Of a stretch of 64,000 nt of DNA, positions 1 to 11,949 are shown in pieces. Both the position numbers and the translations under genes were made by a program. The notes beneath the pieces are model-generated. The model did no database searches and was not told the origin of the DNA. It was given only the letters and a program-made list of their open reading frames with translations. Numbering within the stretch: the first letter of the stretch is position 1; each line of letters begins with the position of its first letter. This DNA is from Branchiostoma floridae (Eukaryota > Chordata > Leptocardii > Amphioxiformes > Branchiostomatidae): NCBI RefSeq assembly GCF_000003815.2, contig NC_049980.1:13810638-13874637 (forward strand), read 5' to 3'.

Positions 1-364
1 GCGCATAACATTTATCTGTGTGTTGTAGCACAGATATATGCAAACGATATATAGTCTTTATTGAGACACGACAAAAGTACATATTACTAGCAGTTTGGCC
101 AAACAGAGGAGGTCATAAGAGGTCACCACGTAACTGAAGGCCAGGCTGAGGCGAAAAAGAATGTTGCCAGAGGATTGGATTTTCATTAAAAAAATTTCCT
201 CAATGTTTATCGAAGATTTGAAACTTGAAGATTAAGTCTGATTTGATACAAGGCTAGAATACAGAAATTTTGTTTTTATTTAGACCGCAACTGCTTTAGC
301 GAGCCAGCTGTATTTTTCTTTCAGCTCCAGACAGGTAGAATATAATCTCTTTTTAAAAATCAGG

Positions 365-560
365 TGAGGAAATAACTCCTTTGGCCGGCCGACTCCTCCA
401 GCGTACTAAAGATTAACTCTATTTGTCCAATTTCTACTATTAGACTACTGATTACCGATCCTAGGAGCCTGGTAAAGGATAGCGGGAGCGAGTTGAATAT
501 TCTCGCGAACTTGCAGGCCTGTAGGCCGATTTGAGCTTTTATGAATAAACAATGATTCAA
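365..560. repeat. Partial fold-back (MITE-like) element, one arm
   Basis: This stretch carries the blocks GGCCGGCCGACTCCTC, CTATTTGTCCAATTTCTACT and GAGCCTGGTAAAGG. In the same order they form the right arm of the elements at 1,362-1,585 and 13,163-13,464. Only one arm is recognisable, so I call it a truncated copy. Confidence 0.5.
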
Positions 561-638
561 ACAAACAAACAAACAACCACACACACAATTGGGTCCGAAA
601 TTCAGCGCGACCGCGTGCGTCTCTGCTCTCCAAGCAGT

Positions 639-808
639 GTTAGGCTCCGGCTGTTTTTTAACATTTTTTTAGTCATTTTTATCGGGATTTCTATTTTGTA
701 TTGTATCTTGTGTTGTCAAACCCTAACAACAATGCAAGATACACTACAAAATAGAAAGCCCGATAAAAACCGACTGAAAAAAGTTTTTAAAAACAGCCGG
801 ATCCTAAC
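639..808. mobile_element. Fold-back element (imperfect palindrome, about 170 bp)
   Basis: The left arm (639-717, starting GTTAGGCTCCGGCTGTTTT) is the near-perfect reverse complement of the right arm (about 728-808, ending AAAACAGCCGGATCCTAAC), with a short loop of about 11 bases. Complementarity continues more weakly outwards through TCTCCAAGCAG / CTGCTAGGAGA. It has no coding capacity. This is the form of a non-autonomous MITE; pieces of the same modules recur at about 27,040-27,095 and 48,135-48,240. Confidence 0.65.
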
Positions 809-899
809 CTCTGCTAGGAGAGTAGTGCGACTCCCAGTCGGCTGAAATGGATGGGCGAGCCAGAGCATTAAAAAACAGATTGGTAGTAGTATATTATCA

Positions 900-1335
900 G
901 ATATATATATGTGTAAATCACATAAACATGGTCCAAAAATTACAGATATATATGATTTTCTACACATATATGTGTGCTGTGAAGAACAGATATATATATA
1001 TGTGACTCTATACACATTATGNNNNNNNNNNNNNNNNNNNNNNNNNNNNNNNNNNNNNNNNNNNNNNNNNNNNNNNNNNNNNNNNNNNNNNNNNNNNNNN
1101 NNNNNNNNNNNNNNNNNNNNNNNNNNNNNNNNNNNNNNNNNNNNNNNNNNAATTACACATATGTATCTGTTTTGCACGCAGACATATGTGTGTGCTGAAG
1201 CGCATATATATCTGTGTCCTGTGGCAGACATATGTGCTGCAGCAGTTACACATACATCTGCCTGCAAATCATACATATATGTGCTTCACCACGCACATAT
1301 GTCTATGTTTTGTAGCACAGATATATGTGATATAT
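900..1335. repeat. AT/GT-rich minisatellite around the gap
   Basis: Degenerate repeats of ACATATATGTG-type motifs alternate with TGTGCTG / TTTTGTAGCACAGATATATG blocks. The last block also occurs at about 24-45, so the array may once have been continuous or dispersed. Confidence 0.6.
1022..1150. other. Assembly gap (run of N)
   Basis: 129 undetermined bases inside a GT/AT-rich tandem repeat. The flanks on both sides are variants of the same short motif, so the gap is probably a collapsed or unresolved repeat. Confidence 0.99.
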
Positions 1336-1361
1336 TTAACATTGATGCAAGTTTGGTACCA

Positions 1362-1585
1362 CAGTCTAGTCTATACCAGACTCCATAGGTCGCTGGCCGG
1401 AAAACCATAGGATGGAACAAATATAGGTAAACCGGCCAGAGAAGTACAGCCGGCTAGGGAACAGCTTGCGACCTACGGAGGAAATGATTGTTCTGGCCGG
1501 CTGACTCCCCTAGTGTAGTAATACTCTATTTGTCCAATTGCTACATTTAGACCACCGATCTACGAAGCCTGGTAGAGGCTAACCT
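1362..1585. mobile_element. MITE-like inverted repeat, same family as 13,163-13,464
   Basis: The left end reads CTATACCAGACTCCATAGGTCGCTGG and the right end CGAAGCCTGGTAGAGGCTAAC, which are imperfect inverted repeats. The internal blocks GGCCGGCTGACTCC and CTATTTGTCCAATTGCTAC match the related copies. There is no open reading frame of note. Confidence 0.55.
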
Positions 1586-2059
1586 TGGTCCTCACCACAC
1601 CGTTGCCGCATACTTTAACATTGGACTAACATGACGATATTTTCTATGATCATTGGTGACGACAAAAGACAAACGGTTGGAGTGTTTGCAGCCCAAACGT
1701 ATAATTATATGATACATATACGTATATATGATTTGCAGCACACACCAATTTTGCAGATGATGTCTTTATTTGCAAAGTTTCCAATTAAAGTTAATCTCAC
1801 TCTCTTCATGTTCTAAAGTCACACAATTATGCAAAGTAGATCATTCTTTGCATATGTAGCGTGAGCTTATATCCATCATCACTTAAGCTATGAAAATACA
1901 AATAGTTATGAAGATTTGTCAAACATTTCTGGAGTTCTACCCTTCAATTTCTCAAACAAAACAGGGGACCTAAGCCGACGCCAATTCTTTACGACTAGTA
2001 AGAGCTTTCTACTTTAAAGAATCATGACCATAGCTTGTGACAGTAATAATTTTCAGAAA

Positions 2060-2560
2060 TTTATGACTGAGTTATCATGTATGTAAATATGTGAGTGGGT
2101 CTGTGTGCGTAATTATGTGTGTGTGTGTAAAGCGAAACATATAAGAACGTGACATACTATATATATGTGTGTCTGTGTGCGCAAGTGTGTGTGTGAAGCT
2201 GAAACAAATGAGTGTGTACTTTTAAAGCTGAAATATATATTGGTGTCCTACCATGTATATGTGTATGAGTATAGAGAAACATATAAGAGCGTGTGCTTCG
2301 ATGTGTATGTGTATGTGTGCAGACGAACATATATGTGCTTGTCCTACCATATATATGTGTGTGTGTAATGCTGAAGATATATGAGTGTGTCCTACCATGT
2401 ATATGTGTATGTGTATAGAGAAACATATAAGAGCGTGTGCTTCGATGTGTTATGTGTATGTGTGCAGACGAACATATATGTGTTTGTCCTACCAGATATA
2501 TATGTGTGTGTAAAGCTGAAGACATATGAGTGTGTTAATCGATGCCTTATATATGAGGAA
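2060..2560. repeat. GT-rich minisatellite with about 144-bp higher-order unit
   Basis: The segment starting GTGTCCTACCATGTATATG at 2,243 repeats at 2,387, so the period is 144 bp. Each unit includes AGAGAAACATATAAGAGCG, TGTGCTTCGATGTG and GCAGACGAACATATATGTG. Open frames on both strands here (Cys/Val-rich or His/Thr-rich) are repeat artefacts. Confidence 0.75.
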
Positions 2561-4599
2561 ATCCTTGTCTTTATATGTAAGTAATTTTGCAACACTTGGC
2601 CCCCAATAGAAATACACTTGACAAAACCTTCCTCACACCACCCAGTAAGCATTGATAACCACATGTAGTCGTTTAAAAAGTCAAGACAACAGTCAAAGAA
2701 GTGGCAGCGTATTTTAAAGCTTCGATGTATTGTATATAATTAACGTTATATACCTTCTTTAGCTGTGCCCGAAGCATAGGTAGCAACGTTGCACACGGAA
2801 CCATTTTGTAAAACGTCAATAAAACGTGTTAAGGTAAAGACTTAAACAGTTTTATTTATGGCTTTCCTTCCTTTCTACCAGCAGCATACATTACTTCTAA
2901 ATGTATTCTTTTCACAAGCGTGACCGTATGTACAAGACCCACTATTGACACGGTTCTGAAGTCTACACTACGCAGAACAGTCCAAATGCTAAAACCAGGC
3001 AACGAGTAACAGGTCATACGGGTTGACAAATTTGCTATCCAGATAATGTCGCCACCCGTTTTTCTTCTACAAATATACAACCCAGCCGTGGACACGGGCT
3101 AGCCACAGCGCAGACACACTCACAATCACAACCTTTATGGTCACCTGAAGTACTGTTTAGATCTACACAACGTTTGACAGGAGAAAATTAAAGTCTGTTC
3201 AATAGATGTTCGTCATGTTTGCAAGTCTCGTGATAAATGGTTTAGCAGCAGACAAGGCAAACATACTAACTGAGCTGTATCGAAGGGACTGTGGCCTAAT
3301 TAATGCACACAATAAAATTACTATACAAACTATCCTGATCGGCTTGACACGTCTTTTAGGTATCATTTCATTCACTAAAGTGATAAGACCCAACGAGAAG
3401 AATGACCTTATTGAAAGGGGTATTAACCTGCTCTTTGTGCTGATAGTATGGTGTGTCCGGTGCTTATTTCGTTAGGAGATTTTATTTTCGAAAGGATTAT
3501 AGATAATGAAACATGATCTGGCAGAGCAAAATAGAAGAATGTGAAAAGAAAACACACCTAGCATGCACGACAAAGGTCTGTGGACTTAGCAACCCACATT
3601 CAATTTGTGATATGTCCTGGCCGAGGCATCGACTTGTTCGCTTGTGTCATGCTGGACCATAGACAGGAACTGTTCTGTACAATATTTAAAGCTTTCCATC
3701 AGCAGCTGCGACCGCTGAGCCACCAAATTTTGTACACATCTCTCGACGATTTTGGGGGGGGGGGTCTTATTTTTGTACAGATCTCTCAGAGATTTTTTTC
3801 CCCTCTTTTTTTCACGTTTTGTGCAGTTTTGTTGTCGTTGAAATCATATTCTTACATCCTGACTATCATCTTCCAAGTATGAAATGACGGGTTACACAAG
3901 TTAAGTTTTGGTCGCGGTACGGTCGCTCAGCAGCAATCGCCGTCTAATGAGGGGGCCGACCAGAGTCTCTACTTTCTACAATCATTACCATTTCCTAATT
4001 ATTTGTTTCATATTTCATTTATCAAACATTTTCAACCGGCTGGTTCTGTAATTGCAGCTAGAAAATTCTGCGATATCAAAATAATACAAACAACCTACAT
4101 TGAATGTGACCATGCGGTGGCCGCGAACACAGGGCCAAGGATTTCTACTTTCAGAACCACATTGAAGAGCTATGCACTTACTCGTCTCTAACGCAGCCCA
4201 GTAACTGCAAAGTAAGACAATCTCTATCATCATACCTGCATCAAGTACAGAGTGGACCTTACTTCTCGTCCATAATTCGAGACTGGACGATAATTCTAGA
4301 CTAAAATTCTTCCATGATTCCAGACAGGACGAGAATTCTACACTAGAATTCTAGACTAACGTTGCATCATATATAAAGTTGCATCCTTACATGTACATAG
4401 CGTCAATTCAACCAAGACGTACAAGCAAGACAAAAATCCAGGAACCGTACCTCTCTCCGGCACGGTACACTGCTCCTGTAGTACCGTTACACGGCATGAA
4501 CCATATCACCTGTCGCGCAACTCCAGGTTCTTTCATGGGAAAACGTCTTAGGACTCTTAACGCCTCTCGAGTCGCAAATCTGAAGTAGTAATTCTGTAC

Positions 4600-5115
4600 A
4601 GCGTGGTCTATCCCTGTCTCAAGTTGTCGTCCTAATTACCTTTGAAAGACTGTTGTCTTAACCACATCCAAAACGTATCACGCTTACAAGACTCCTCCCC
4701 TAACGTCGGGCCGGTGATTGACAGCTGATACAGGTAGTGCAAAGATGTCCAACGACCTGCTTGACTGACAACAGTTCAGTTGGTACAACTAAGCTGTAGG
4801 AATTTTGGGAAGTCTTAACCACGTACGTATCTGACTTACAAGACTCCTCCCCTAACATTGCATGACTGACAGCTGTTACAGGTGGTACAAAGATGTCTAA
4901 CGACCTGCTTGACTGACAAGAAACAGTTCAGTTGGTACCACTAATCTGTAATAGTTTTGTGAAGTTATCTCAACCACGTCAAAAGAGTTGTGAGTATCAG
5001 GCTTACAAGACTCCTCCCCTAAAACTGGATGACTGACAACTGATACAGGTGGTACAATGATGTCCAACGACCTGCTTGGCTGACAGGAAACAGTTCAGTT
5101 AATACCACTAAGCTA
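4600..5115. repeat. Tandem array of three about 150-167 bp units
   Basis: CTTACAAGACTCCTCCCCTAA begins a unit at 4,683, 4,835 and 5,002. Each unit continues with GACTGACAGCTG, GTCCAACGACCTGCTTG and ACAGTTCAGTTGGTAC. A partial leading unit starts near 4,600. No protein or RNA identity is apparent. Confidence 0.8.
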
Positions 5116-5315
5116 CAGGCGGACACGCTTGTGAATGTTAAAGGTTCCATGGCGTGAAGAATGTTGGTAGTTACGGGCCGACGCTTGACCCATATAAACC
5201 AATCCTTTGAAGGAATAATATTCAAGCATGTCCATGTGTTCCTCCGAGTCTTTGGAAAGTCAATATGAAGGAATGTACACACAAACATGAATGATATCAC
5301 CGATTGTCACTAAAA

Positions 5316-5445
5316 GGCGGTAATGTAGCTTAGTTGTTTAAGGTTGTTCACTTAGAATCCAAAGGTTCTGGGTTCGAATCCCAATCTCAATTGCATGCCC
5401 TTGGGAAATGAGTGCCCCCTCCATCGAATCAGGTGAAAACGATGC
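5316..5445 (+). mobile_element. tRNA-derived SINE (partial)
   Basis: A tRNA-like head has a box A match (TAGCTTAGTTG, 5,326-5,336) and a box B match (GGTTCGAATCC, 5,371-5,381) with tRNA-like spacing. It is followed by CATGCCCTTGGGAAA and a degenerate CAGGTG segment, which resembles the conserved body of marine-invertebrate SINEs as I remember them. The acceptor arms do not pair well, so a functional tRNA is unlikely. Confidence 0.55.
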
Positions 5446-8400
5446 TGTGATTTACAGATTATGCGAATAACAAAAATATTCTTGTACATCATAGACAGAA
5501 GTGAACAGCCATAATACATCCTCTTGTCGAGTTCTGGGATTTTCCTTGCAAAACCAATCAGCAAAGTAGTGTCAACGACTTTCTTATCTTCAACTATACA
5601 AGCGAGGAGTCATTGACAGAATTAGCATTACATCCATTTATAATAGATCGTTCGACAGATCATTTATAGTGCGTTGCAAGATAGCCGATCCACTTTACAG
5701 TAAAGAACCTACAATCCCCTTGCCTTCCCCAAACAACAGTAGTCAAAAGAAACATTTTCAACTGATACTGGTGTTTCAAAGTTATGCCGTAGAGACCTAG
5801 CCTGGAATCCATTCTATTGTAGCTCCGGTTCAAGGATGGCTACCTCGCAGGTGAGCGATCAACAGCTAGAATAGCTTGGATACCAGGGTAGTAGCTATAG
5901 AGAACAACCGGTTGCAGGGTTGTAGTAAATGTTGTAGTTATACTGCTACTCGCTAGGCAACACAAAAGGAGCTGTCCCTTCTCTAAGACTATATGTGGAA
6001 CCCACCAGCGACATATGCAGAGCAGCAAACAAATGATTTTATTCGTCAAGCATACACGGGCTTTTGTAATAGTTAGCAACAATGGCATACGACCGACTTC
6101 CGATGTTAACTAATGAGAATTTCAGCCAACCTGAGCAAACACTATGACTACATAAGCGTGGGAGGGACATGTGTTTTCTCTCAAAGCAACAACATATTAA
6201 CACATGTTTCTTTTCTACGGCGAAGCTATTAAAGCCTTCTAAGCAGGTAGTCGAACCGCGAAGCGTGGCTGCCGTATTTAGAACAAGAATGTTTTGGACA
6301 TTTTAAGTGACATAAAACACACCCTGCGCGGTGTACAATGAAAACAGTCTCTACTTCCTTAAGAAAACTGGGTCTTATGTCTGAAGGCGCTTTGCGCGCG
6401 GGACTTTTTTGTAGTTCAATGACTTTGTAAGTGTTCAGCTTTGCAGGACCAACTGAAAGGAGTGTTCGACAAACAGGGTCGATAGAAGTGCTACAATGTT
6501 TATTATAAAACGTGTTTTTAATGTTGCACAACCAATTTATAATCTGAGGTTTGTGCGATATTTGTTATAAAACATTACGCCGCTGTGGTAGACTCTTGTA
6601 ACGTCACACTTCATGGTATAAGCTTGTGTAATATAAACATCAGAAGTGCCTAACCACCCCAAAACATGTACTAACGTAACGGCTACAACTCAGGATACAA
6701 CAATGGATATTCCTGCCCTTCTCATTTTTACCAACGTGCTTTCGTGTTTACGAGTTAACTGAATATTACGATTATAGTACTGTTTATAGTACAGCAACCA
6801 AGGCCACTTGAAAGCTGTGAAACCCATGTCGCTTCTGTCTGACTTCAGGTCCTACTAAGAACATAGTCATATTCGTCGTCCGATCGTCTTACGATAGCAA
6901 ATTGAAGGCATTCTGTCGTGAATGTTCTGTACAAAATTGAACTGTCGTGCTACAGACAAGGCAGCCTTAGATCCTTGTCGCTGGTTGTTTCTCTTGAAAA
7001 TCATACAACATCAAAATCGTACGACAACCTACGACATGTGACCATATACACTGTAACCATGACTCACCGTCCTCTGCTTATCGCTACTCTTCAAGGTCTG
7101 TGGAACGGTACCCGTGGTTTAAAAGGTCAACCACCGCGTCATGACGTAGTCCGAGAAACATGGGTCTATTTGTTTCACTGGACATTCCCACAGCGTCTTT
7201 CACAACCAATGAAAGCAGTGACAACCATAGGTGGGGCAAGCAACCCATGTCTTGAAAGGATTCCGAAGAAAGATCCGACTGAGGGAGAGACTTTTGACTG
7301 AGCTGTATGGCTGCGTCATACATGAGAATTTAACCGTGGCCGTCCTTACACAAAAGGGGTGGGTGCTTGAGTAGAGGTTTGGGGACTATCAGTTTTCAGA
7401 TCCCTTGTGTGATAGGGGTTACTGAGGATATGGTTATGGGTTACAGTAACACGTCGTAAGTTAAGTCACCCCAAGAAACGGACAGGTTGATCTTGTAGCA
7501 ATACACTAAAATCTTAATGTAAAAAAGGGGGAATAAAGGGAAACCAACACACCCATCCCAACTGTAATTATCTGAAGAGACATTTCCATTTTGTTAACAA
7601 TTTAATTCATATTTTACATTGAGAAATGCAGTATAGCTAGATATTGTCCGAATTCTTTTAAGTTGCTAAGATGTACTGCTGACGCCGAAGATGATTAAGG
7701 ACATTCATATTAATAAAGAATTCGAAGTCTTATCTTCGAAGTTGTCAAATTTTTCATAGTTTGTTGTTTGCTCATTAGAGCGATCCTGGCTGTCCCTTAT
7801 AATTAGCAGTTCAACCAATGATAGCATGGAAATTAGCGGTTCGATCAATGAGTGGCTGCATTTCAACAAATATTTGCATTTTCATGTTGTTGTTTTTTAC
7901 ATTTCTACGTTTTGATGGAGGTACAAAACGCCACGGGATCGCCATAGATACGTCAGCACAGATAATGTGTGACTCAGAAAACGTGTTAGATATCAGCCTG
8001 GAGTAAATAGGAGTTGCGGCGTAGAGTTTTGACACATGCACACACCTTAATTTATGATTATAACAGTTTTCCGTTTGTGCACATGTGGTTGAACATCACT
8101 TTTTAGTACACAACTGACTGCCTCTAACGTTGGTGCAAAGAAAAATCTTGGCGAGCAGCAGTATTCACCTCGAACTATGTTGTAACAAATGAAGGGTATT
8201 AGTATTAGTAGTGCATTATGTAATGTACCTGGCCAAACCAACGCACCTGGAGGATTATCAATAAGTCTTCGACAAACATACTTTTCGCACCGAGGTAGAG
8301 AGCGCCTTACCTTTCTTTCTTTCCAAATGTTGGTAACAATAACACTAATACTGTTGAAGTGGTAGTTAGCACTCTGTTTGCACATTTTGCACTGAACGTT

Positions 8401-9729
8401 ATAAAGAAGTGTATACATCCGTTCTCAGATCCGTATACCACCCATCGGAATGTGCTCGGAGTCCACACCTAACGATGCAAACAAGCTAACGTAGCTGGGC
8501 GCCCAAACAGGACTTCAGACATCGGTAAATACCTGGGGAATGTCCAAATCACCATTCCACGGGGATCAGGGTCAATGTAGTGGTGGTTAATTACCGCTGT
8601 GATCCAGGTGGCCAGGATAAGGAGGATTTCTTCATCCTAATCGATCTCATTTAGAAGTCGAATCCACCAAAAGATTTGACGTCGTTGTTTCGATACAACA
8701 CATAACATATCTGAGTATACGGTATACGTCTTGTCTTGACTTCGTATTAATTGAACCATCTTAGATTTATCTTGACATCAATGACATATCAATTTCACAT
8801 TTTTGGTTAAGAACTTGGTAGCTCCAAATTCTCGTCCAGCCACTGACGAAAATCTTCAAGATACTGTCTGAGACGTCTGTCTGCCTACCCTAACCAGTTG
8901 CTTGAGTAACTGTTACCTTGCGTACAAGTATCAATGTCTGAAACATATAAGTCCTGTATAGATATTAAGTATTAAGTTTCTTTTTATGTCGTCTGAAGAC
9001 AGAATCCGATACACATGTACAAGCCTACCTCCGCGACTGTGGCAGAACTGGATTCAGTATTGAGTCTATTGACTGTGCTGTTGGAATATTTGCGAAGTCA
9101 ACGTTGGTCTCGTTACTGTGTTAAAGTCATATCTTCACGCTAGTTGTGAGATCAAACGTAAAAGTAGGGAGCCATATTCACTTTGTATGATATCTCGGTA
9201 CTGTGAAAAAAAGTACTCACGTACATGTGTAGAATCGTAGGTACAGTAGGAAGTCAGCTCTTCTCACGACAACGTTGCCTCGTCGCCTGCGCTCCGACGT
9301 GTTTACCTGTGTCAGGCCTTACTCTTTTGATATATAGATCCCGATGATTGTATCTGGGACGTATCTGACACGCTGGGTCACGTGGTTCCCTTGATGGCAG
9401 GTTACCTTTGTTTGAACAACATGTTAGTGCCGGTCATGCATGACGCCGGCCTCCTGGGGGCGCTGTTACACCGCCGTATTGTTGATGGAACGATCTGTGG
9501 GTGAGACTACCTGGTCATGGGCCGACGACATTGTAAGATAAAGGTCAGATCTGTAAGCCGACTTGCGTCATGAGCTTAATTAAAAAACACCGGTATAATA
9601 TAAGTTTCTTGCAGTTGGAAGGCTCTGTGTACTTTCTCCTATATCCTAATAGGGTCGTTCGAACATAAATTCATTCTTCTTTCTTTGGACGACTGAGTAC
9701 GTGTCGACTGTCGTTTGTGCTTGCACTCG

Positions 9730-10015
9730 CCCAAAGTTGTACGTCTGACTATACACAGTTAAGCCTCGACTTTAACCAGACTTGTACGCTCAGTTATGAC
9801 TCTGGTCATACCTGTACGTTTAGCCATGACTCTGACTGTACTTACAAGTACGTTAAGTCATGTCTCTAACCATAAATGTAAGTTAGGCATATATCATCTC
9901 TGACCATACTTGTACGTTAAGCCATGTCTCTAATCGTTTTAACGTTAATTCATGTCTGTATTCATATTTGTACGCTGACTCATGTCTCTACCGTACTTTA
10001 AGTCATGTCTCTGAT
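9730..10015. repeat. Degenerate short tandem array (about 30-40 bp units)
   Basis: Repeated variants of TTGTACGTTAAGCCATGTCTCTGACCATAC run through the interval (shown here only as the unit idea: GTACGTTAAG + CATGTCTCTGACC). At least seven degenerate units are visible. Confidence 0.6.
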
Positions 10016-11859
10016 CCTAGCTTTTCAACTCAGCAGCAGAATCACGTCGCGCAGACTGAACGACTGCAACTAAGAGGTCCCAAACCTTATTTGCGTCGTG
10101 ACGCACACCAGCGCACATCACAAATTGAGGACAAACAAGAAACAAGAAAGTTGGCTACTGCATAGTACTCTCTACGACTTCAAACTCTAAAACATTCACT
10201 TACTTGTGACATTATAGTAGCAGACACTAGCTCTTTTCCAACTCACACGCAAAGTGTTTCGTACAAACTGACGGTTTATTTACGCAGAAAATATATCGGC
10301 AAGAAAGTCGGTACAACCACAAAATCGTACACTACATCATTAGGGATAACGTTACTAAATCTGTACACAATACACGATAAACAGCCGCTAACTTCATGTA
10401 CAAAAGGTACTTGCTTTGAAGCATTGTCAGAACTATATTACTATACTGACGTCACTAAGTTACTCCTCTGGTTGATTATTGTGGCCCGGGCGTGACGCGC
10501 CTCCTAGCTGATTTAGCTAGAAGTACAGTTTCTGAATAGTTTTGATGGGAATAAATGTTCTTATGCTTAATTTGCAGCTTACTACGAGTATCTGTTCTAG
10601 CTCGATAACCATACCATCGGGAGCTCCTTAGTATCTCTACGATGCTGGGAGTGTTGCCCGCCCGCCGTGCCTCGTTTGACGGCAGTAGTCAAGAAAGCTG
10701 GTTGGAAAGATTGACTGTCAGAAAAAGATTTATAGTTATTAGAATTCAATTTCTGAAACACCCCAAAACCATGTACCAATCGACGATATGGTTACCAGGC
10801 TAGAGATGGTTACCATGCTAGAGATGATTACCAGGCTAGCTTGCAATAAGGAAGTTCATGGTTCTGTGTGCATGCGAGGCGAAGTGCATTGTGAGACGTA
10901 AGCAAAACACGTTTGGAAATGTATGAATGTCTGAACTGTTCATAAATCACAACCCTTCACCATTGTCATACATGTACATTTGTATTACCTACACTGCATC
11001 TCGCTGTGTATGGATAGATATTATGAACCGTGATCTCCATTGAAGCAGGCTATGGGATGGTTCTTAGGGACGGACCAGGAAGTGTCTTGGGAGTGGGATC
11101 CGCTCTGTAAAATGTCTGTCGGAAATTCATTCTTCTTAGCTGGTGTAGACCTCCTTTTATACAATGTGACTCCCCACTTCCATAATTCTTCCCAAGGCGC
11201 CCCCTGGTTATAGATGTATTTCTTATTAAAATCTGACATCACAATCTGGTAGAATCAACCGTTAGCTTGCTGTATTGTAATCATTATGGCAGTCGACAAG
11301 TACATTTGCTGTGATTTATATGGCAGTTGGCAGGTCTTTGCTGTGATTGATAAAACAATTTATGTTTCTGAAAGCACTTGTGCATGTGGTGAAACATAGA
11401 TCGGAAGTTCTCTGAATAAGCGAAGCAAACTATAAGATCTTGGCTCACTTTGAGTCAATTTGTAAATGTTAACCGTTTTTGTCTCTTCTGTTGTGCCGAG
11501 CTGTGAGCTTATCAGTAGTGAAGCCGTTGGCTGACACATCTCTCACTGGATATCAGCCCTGTTGATCTAAGTAAGGAGGCACCACAACATCTCTCTCAGT
11601 TTAGTGTTTTTAAGTTCATGTCGGTAGGGACGGACATACTTTTTTCATGGAAACAACACCGGCGTAATTTCTGTGGTTTCTTGCACGATTCGATCTAAAT
11701 GTCAAGAAATCTCATTAACCAGTTCGATCCATAATTCACCGCACACTACCGCCAGAATGTGTCGTTTGCTGTTCACATCTCCTGTCCCATTCACGTATCT
11801 CTAAAACCTTATTCCGTATCCAATCCTGTACCGGGCATGTCATCTGTAGTAGATCTGAG

Positions 11860-11949
11860 TTACTGTGGCGTGACGGGAGGGAGAGGCGGTTTCTTGGACA
11901 GGGTGCGGTGGCAGGTGTTCAGCTCGGGCAGACTCACGACCTCCTCTGC
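11860..11949 (-). CDS. Ig-SH3 receptor exon 9: C-terminus
   Basis: Acceptor GTTGAAG| joins in phase 0. Twenty-nine residues end with SKKPPLPPVTPQ and TAA at 11,862-11,860. KKPPLPP fits the class I SH3 ligand (K/R)xxPxxP. The 3' UTR was not delimited. Confidence 0.75.
   Translation of the reverse strand, partial: AEEVVSLPELNTCHRTLSKKPPLPPVTPQ

Larger units (their letters stand above)
1..11859. other. Gene-poor, repeat-rich region (no supported gene)
   Basis: I find no exon chain, recognised protein domain or RNA gene here. The open frames are short, lack family resemblance and often overlap tandem repeats. What can be supported is listed separately: GT/AT-rich minisatellites, fold-back elements, three- to many-unit tandem arrays, one tRNA-derived SINE and an assembly gap. 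The region lies 3' of the Ig-SH3 receptor gene. Confidence 0.6.

Noticed and set aside
4683-5115. CRISPR-like array
   Set aside because: Units are about 160 bp without constant short repeats and unique spacers, and the genome is animal; it is an ordinary tandem repeat.
5316-5390. Functional tRNA gene
   Set aside because: A and B boxes are present, but the acceptor stem does not pair and a SINE-like body follows.
6918-7301. 127-codon open frame on the plus strand
   Set aside because: No domain, no family resemblance, no splice context and ordinary composition; expected by chance in this length of DNA.
8047-8418. 123-codon open frame on the minus strand
   Set aside because: Not recognised, and no neighbouring exons or supporting signals.
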